From Verrucomicrobiota bacterium (lineage in GTDB: Bacteria; Verrucomicrobiota; Verrucomicrobiia; Limisphaerales; JADLHS01): a stretch of DNA of 14,942 bases. Each line of letters starts with the position of its first letter. Positions within the stretch are counted from its first letter, which is position 1. Location of the stretch: the NCBI GenBank assembly GCA_004297495.1, contig SCTL01000443.1, positions 1 through 14,942 of the forward strand, written 5' to 3'. The position numbers and the translations under genes were made by a program. The notes under the pieces were generated by a model, which was given only the letters and a program-made list of their open reading frames with translations, ran no database searches and had not been told where the DNA came from. Shown here piece after piece: positions 12,360 through 14,942 of this stretch.

Positions 12360-14942
12360 ATGAAAACCAAATACTCATCAGGAATTTTGTGCCTTGTGTC
12401 GTGCCTGCTGGCGATCAGCGCGCAGGCAACCGTTTTGTTGACCGAGGAATATCCCACCGCTTACGGCGATGGCAGCCGACTCGGCACGGACCAGACCCTG
12501 GGCAGCTACAACACCAAATGGCCCAACGGCAACAGCACAGGGACGGGCAGCCCGACGAACACCAGCGCGGGCGCGTTGTCCGCGTCGTATCCCGCGTTGC
12601 AGCCCATCTCCGGCGTCGCGTCGTACGGAATGCAAATCTCGACCTCGACCAGCCGTAACACCATCGCGCCCGTCACCTCGCAAAGCGGCGATGGCAATTC
12701 CGTTTATTGGTCCTTCCTGATCAAGGTTACCGCGACCACGCCGACGGCCCGCCAGATCGGCGGGTTCAGGAACAGCACGGGCACGGGCAATCTTTCCCTC
12801 GGCGTCGGCATCAGCGCCACGCGCCAGTTGCAACTCTACAAGAACAGCGCCATCGCGGCCACGCACGGCACGACCTTGACGGCAGGCACGACCTACTTCG
12901 TTGTTGCGCGTTATAAGTTTCAATCCGGGGCGGATGAGGTTGCGCTGTGGTTGAATCCCGCGACTGGTGGTTCCTCCGAGCCGGCCATCGCCAGCCCGGA
13001 CGTGAGTTCCACGACGGGAACCGACCAATCGAGCATCCTGAGTTTGCAACTGCTCAGCGCGTCCGACACCAGTGGGCCGCTGTATCTCGACGAGCACCGC
13101 GTCACCACGACTTGGGCGGAAGCGACGCCTTCCTTCTGCGCGCCCCCCACGGCCTACGGCATGTCCGGTGGCGGCACGATCTGCGCGGGCGATCCCGGCC
13201 CGAGCGTTGGCGTCACCAACTCGGACTCCGGCGTGGATTACCAACTCAAGCGCAACGGCTCGAATGTCGGCTCACCACTTGCCGGCAGCACGGGATCGGC
13301 GCTCGATTTCGGCGCGCAAGCCACAGCCGGCACTTACACGGTCGTGGGCAGCAACACGGTCACCACCTGCACCGGCACCATGCTCGGCAACGCCGTTGTA
13401 GTCGTGAACACCTCGCCCGCGATTTCCACCGACTTGACGAACAAGACTGTCTTCCTCGGCGGCACGACCAGTTTCTCCATCGGCGCAACCGGCGCGGGCC
13501 TTACGTACCAATGGCGTCGTGACGGCACGAATCTCTCCAACGGCGGCAATATTTCCGGCGCGACCACTGCCACGCTGACCGTTGGTCCGGCCGCCGCGAG
13601 TGACGGCGTGGGCGCAGCCAACGGCTATGATGTCCTCGTCACCGGCAGTTGTTCACCCGCCACGAATTCCAGCAAAGTTTCACTCACGGTCGTCCCGCCC
13701 GCCGATCTCGTTTGGGCTGGCGACGGCGGCGCGAACGTTTGGGATCTCGCCACCACGGCCAACTTCCTCAACGGCGCCAGCCCGGCGCAGTTCAACACCG
13801 GCGACAATGTCACGTTCGATAGTCCCGCCACCAATCCCGTTGTCACGCTTTCCGGCACGTTGAGTCCCACGCTCGTGCTCGTGAAAAGTTCGTCCGACTA
13901 TAGTTTCGTCGGCAGCGGACTCATCGGCGGTACGGGTAGCCTTGTGAAGAGCAACACCGGCGCGCTCACCCTCGCCAACACCGGCGTCAACACGTTCAGC
14001 GGCAAGACCACCATCGCCGGCGGCACGGTCAGCATCGCGGCGGATACGGCCTTTGGCGCCGCGCCCGGCGCGGCGGTAGCCGATCAACTCACGTTGAACG
14101 GCGGCACGCTCGCCATGACCAACAACCTCACGCTAGCGGCCAACCGCGGCATAACACTCGGCGCGGGCGGCGGCACGATCAGCGTCTCCACCGGCGCAAC
14201 CAACACCTACAACGGCATCATTGCCGGCTCGGGCGGATTGACCAAGACTGGCAATGGCGTCCTCGCGTTGCAAAATCCCGGCAACAGCTACACCGGCAAC
14301 ACCACGATCAGCGCCGGCACCGTTTCAGTGGACGGCGACGCCATTCCCGGCACCGCCGCCGGTACGATCATTCTCAACGGCGGGCGATTGACCATCACGG
14401 CTGATCGCCAGGCCTCACCCACGGCGGCGCCGATTGGCAATCCGGTGCAGATGACTGCCGACAGTGAACTCACCACGACCAGTACCGCCAGCGAAGCGCG
14501 CATGGTTCTCACCAACGATGTTTTCACCGGCAGCGCCGGCACGCTGACGCTGCGCAACGACGGCGCGGACGGGGCGAGTGATGTCTTCACCGTGCGTCAT
14601 TACGGCGGCGGCTTCACGTTCGCACGCCCGATTGTTTTTGCGGCTGGCAGCCTGGGTTCAGTTTCCACCTTCCGCAGCTACAACGGCGCGGGCGACCAGA
14701 CTTTTAGCGGCGTCATATCCGGTGGCGGCGCGTGGCACCGGCGTTCGTCCGTGGCCGGCACATCCGGCAATACCATTTTCTCCGGCGACAACACGTTCAC
14801 TGGCGGCGTGACGTTGAGCGACGGCGGAATCGGTTTGGGCATCAGTTCCACTGGCAGTCCTGTAACCTCCGGCCCGCTCGGCACCGGCACATTGAGCATT
14901 GTGAGCACGACCGGCGCATCCAATCGCCTCTATTCCGTCGGC
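12360..14942 (+). CDS. Autotransporter-type beta-strand repeat (PATR) surface protein with lectin-like and Ig-like modules, 5' part
   Basis: The frame is open for 861 codons to the right edge with no stop. A GGAGG ribosome binding site lies 9 nt before the ATG. Residues 1-23 form a signal peptide (SGILCLVSCLLAISAQA). Residues about 25-260 look like a concanavalin/LamG-type domain (VYWSFLIKV, TYFVVARYKF, ALWLNPATGG). Two Ig-like or adhesion modules follow (about 260-350 with FCAPPTAYG and CTG; about 351-445 with TYQWRRDGTNL and a terminal SLTVVPP). From about 449 (DLVWAGDGGANVWD) a beta-helical passenger begins. It carries autotransporter-associated beta-strand repeats at about 524-558 (GSLVKSNTGALTLANTGVNTFSG), 623-655 (GGLTKTGNGVLALQNPGNSYTG) and a diverged one near 777-822. 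Codon-level Gly, Thr, Ala and Ser richness fits an exported, extended surface protein. The C-terminal anchor lies beyond the window. Confidence 0.88.
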   Translation, partial: MKTKYSSGILCLVSCLLAISAQATVLLTEEYPTAYGDGSRLGTDQTLGSYNTKWPNGNSTGTGSPTNTSAGALSASYPALQPISGVASYGMQISTSTSRNTIAPVTSQSGDGNSVYWSFLIKVTATTPTARQIGGFRNSTGTGNLSLGVGISATRQLQLYKNSAIAATHGTTLTAGTTYFVVARYKFQSGADEVALWLNPATGGSSEPAIASPDVSSTTGTDQSSILSLQLLSASDTSGPLYLDEHRVTTTWAEATPSFCAPPTAYGMSGGGTICAGDPGPSVGVTNSDSGVDYQLKRNGSNVGSPLAGSTGSALDFGAQATAGTYTVVGSNTVTTCTGTMLGNAVVVVNTSPAISTDLTNKTVFLGGTTSFSIGATGAGLTYQWRRDGTNLSNGGNISGATTATLTVGPAAASDGVGAANGYDVLVTGSCSPATNSSKVSLTVVPPADLVWAGDGGANVWDLATTANFLNGASPAQFNTGDNVTFDSPATNPVVTLSGTLSPTLVLVKSSSDYSFVGSGLIGGTGSLVKSNTGALTLANTGVNTFSGKTTIAGGTVSIAADTAFGAAPGAAVADQLTLNGGTLAMTNNLTLAANRGITLGAGGGTISVSTGATNTYNGIIAGSGGLTKTGNGVLALQNPGNSYTGNTTISAGTVSVDGDAIPGTAAGTIILNGGRLTITADRQASPTAAPIGNPVQMTADSELTTTSTASEARMVLTNDVFTGSAGTLTLRNDGADGASDVFTVRHYGGGFTFARPIVFAAGSLGSVSTFRSYNGAGDQTFSGVISGGGAWHRRSSVAGTSGNTIFSGDNTFTGGVTLSDGGIGLGISSTGSPVTSGPLGTGTLSIVSTTGASNRLYSVG

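Noticed and set aside
12137..12658. A 173-codon plus frame starting before the surface-protein gene
   Set aside because: It overlaps the surface-protein gene in another frame, has no ribosome binding site and resembles nothing.
12378..13244. A 288-codon minus-strand frame opposite the surface-protein gene
   Set aside because: It has an Arg/Gly/Ala-rich composition without motifs. The plus frame continues unbroken for 861 codons with signal peptide and domains.

Overview
The window looks like a chromosomal segment of a GC-rich, Gram-negative environmental bacterium, most likely a Verrucomicrobiota of the Pedosphaera/Limisphaera type. The pointers are a fused membrane/spermidine-synthase protein, a giant autotransporter-type beta-strand repeat protein with Ig-like modules, a porin-like outer-membrane protein, several intergenic inverted-repeat families of the kind I associate with this phylum, and promoters placed so close to start codons that transcripts would be leaderless. 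The taxonomic call is inference; no rRNA or marker gene is present.

Layout. (1) 1-3251, plus strand: a tight run of genes. It holds the 3' end of a beta-propeller (BNR/Asp-box) protein overlapping by ATGA with a MoaD/ThiS-like sulfur-carrier protein, then a DoxX-like membrane protein, an SRPBCC protein with an N-terminal anchor, a VOC (glyoxalase/dioxygenase fold) protein and, behind its own candidate promoter, a YgjV-like membrane protein fused to a GNAT-like domain. (2) 3244-4278, minus: a secreted outer-membrane beta-barrel candidate whose 3' end overlaps the previous gene by 8 bp. (3) 4460-6430, plus, divergent: a five-TM sulfatase-fold protein of the LTA-synthase family. (4) 6431-6769: a MITE-like pair of inverted hairpins between convergent genes. 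(5) 6770-8011, minus: an M20 metallopeptidase (carboxypeptidase G2-like). (6) 8012-8536: gene-free, built from four unrelated inverted-repeat units and a strong promoter. (7) 8477-9706: a leaderless mini-ORF and three small unrecognised genes framed by GTTRRRY/RYYYAAC-like heptamers, resembling an integron cassette cluster without an integrase. (8) 9813-12101: a fused polytopic membrane/spermidine-synthase protein that carries an in-frame tract of 7-nt repeats. (9) 12360 to the right edge: an open reading frame of 861 codons with no stop, encoding a signal peptide, a lectin-like domain, Ig-like modules and PATR repeats.

The two observations I consider most worth following are the cassette-like array at 8442-9707 and the shared leaderless promoter architecture (-35, about 17-nt spacer, -10, then only 6-7 nt to ATG) at four start codons. 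No complete new system can be proven from the sequence alone.
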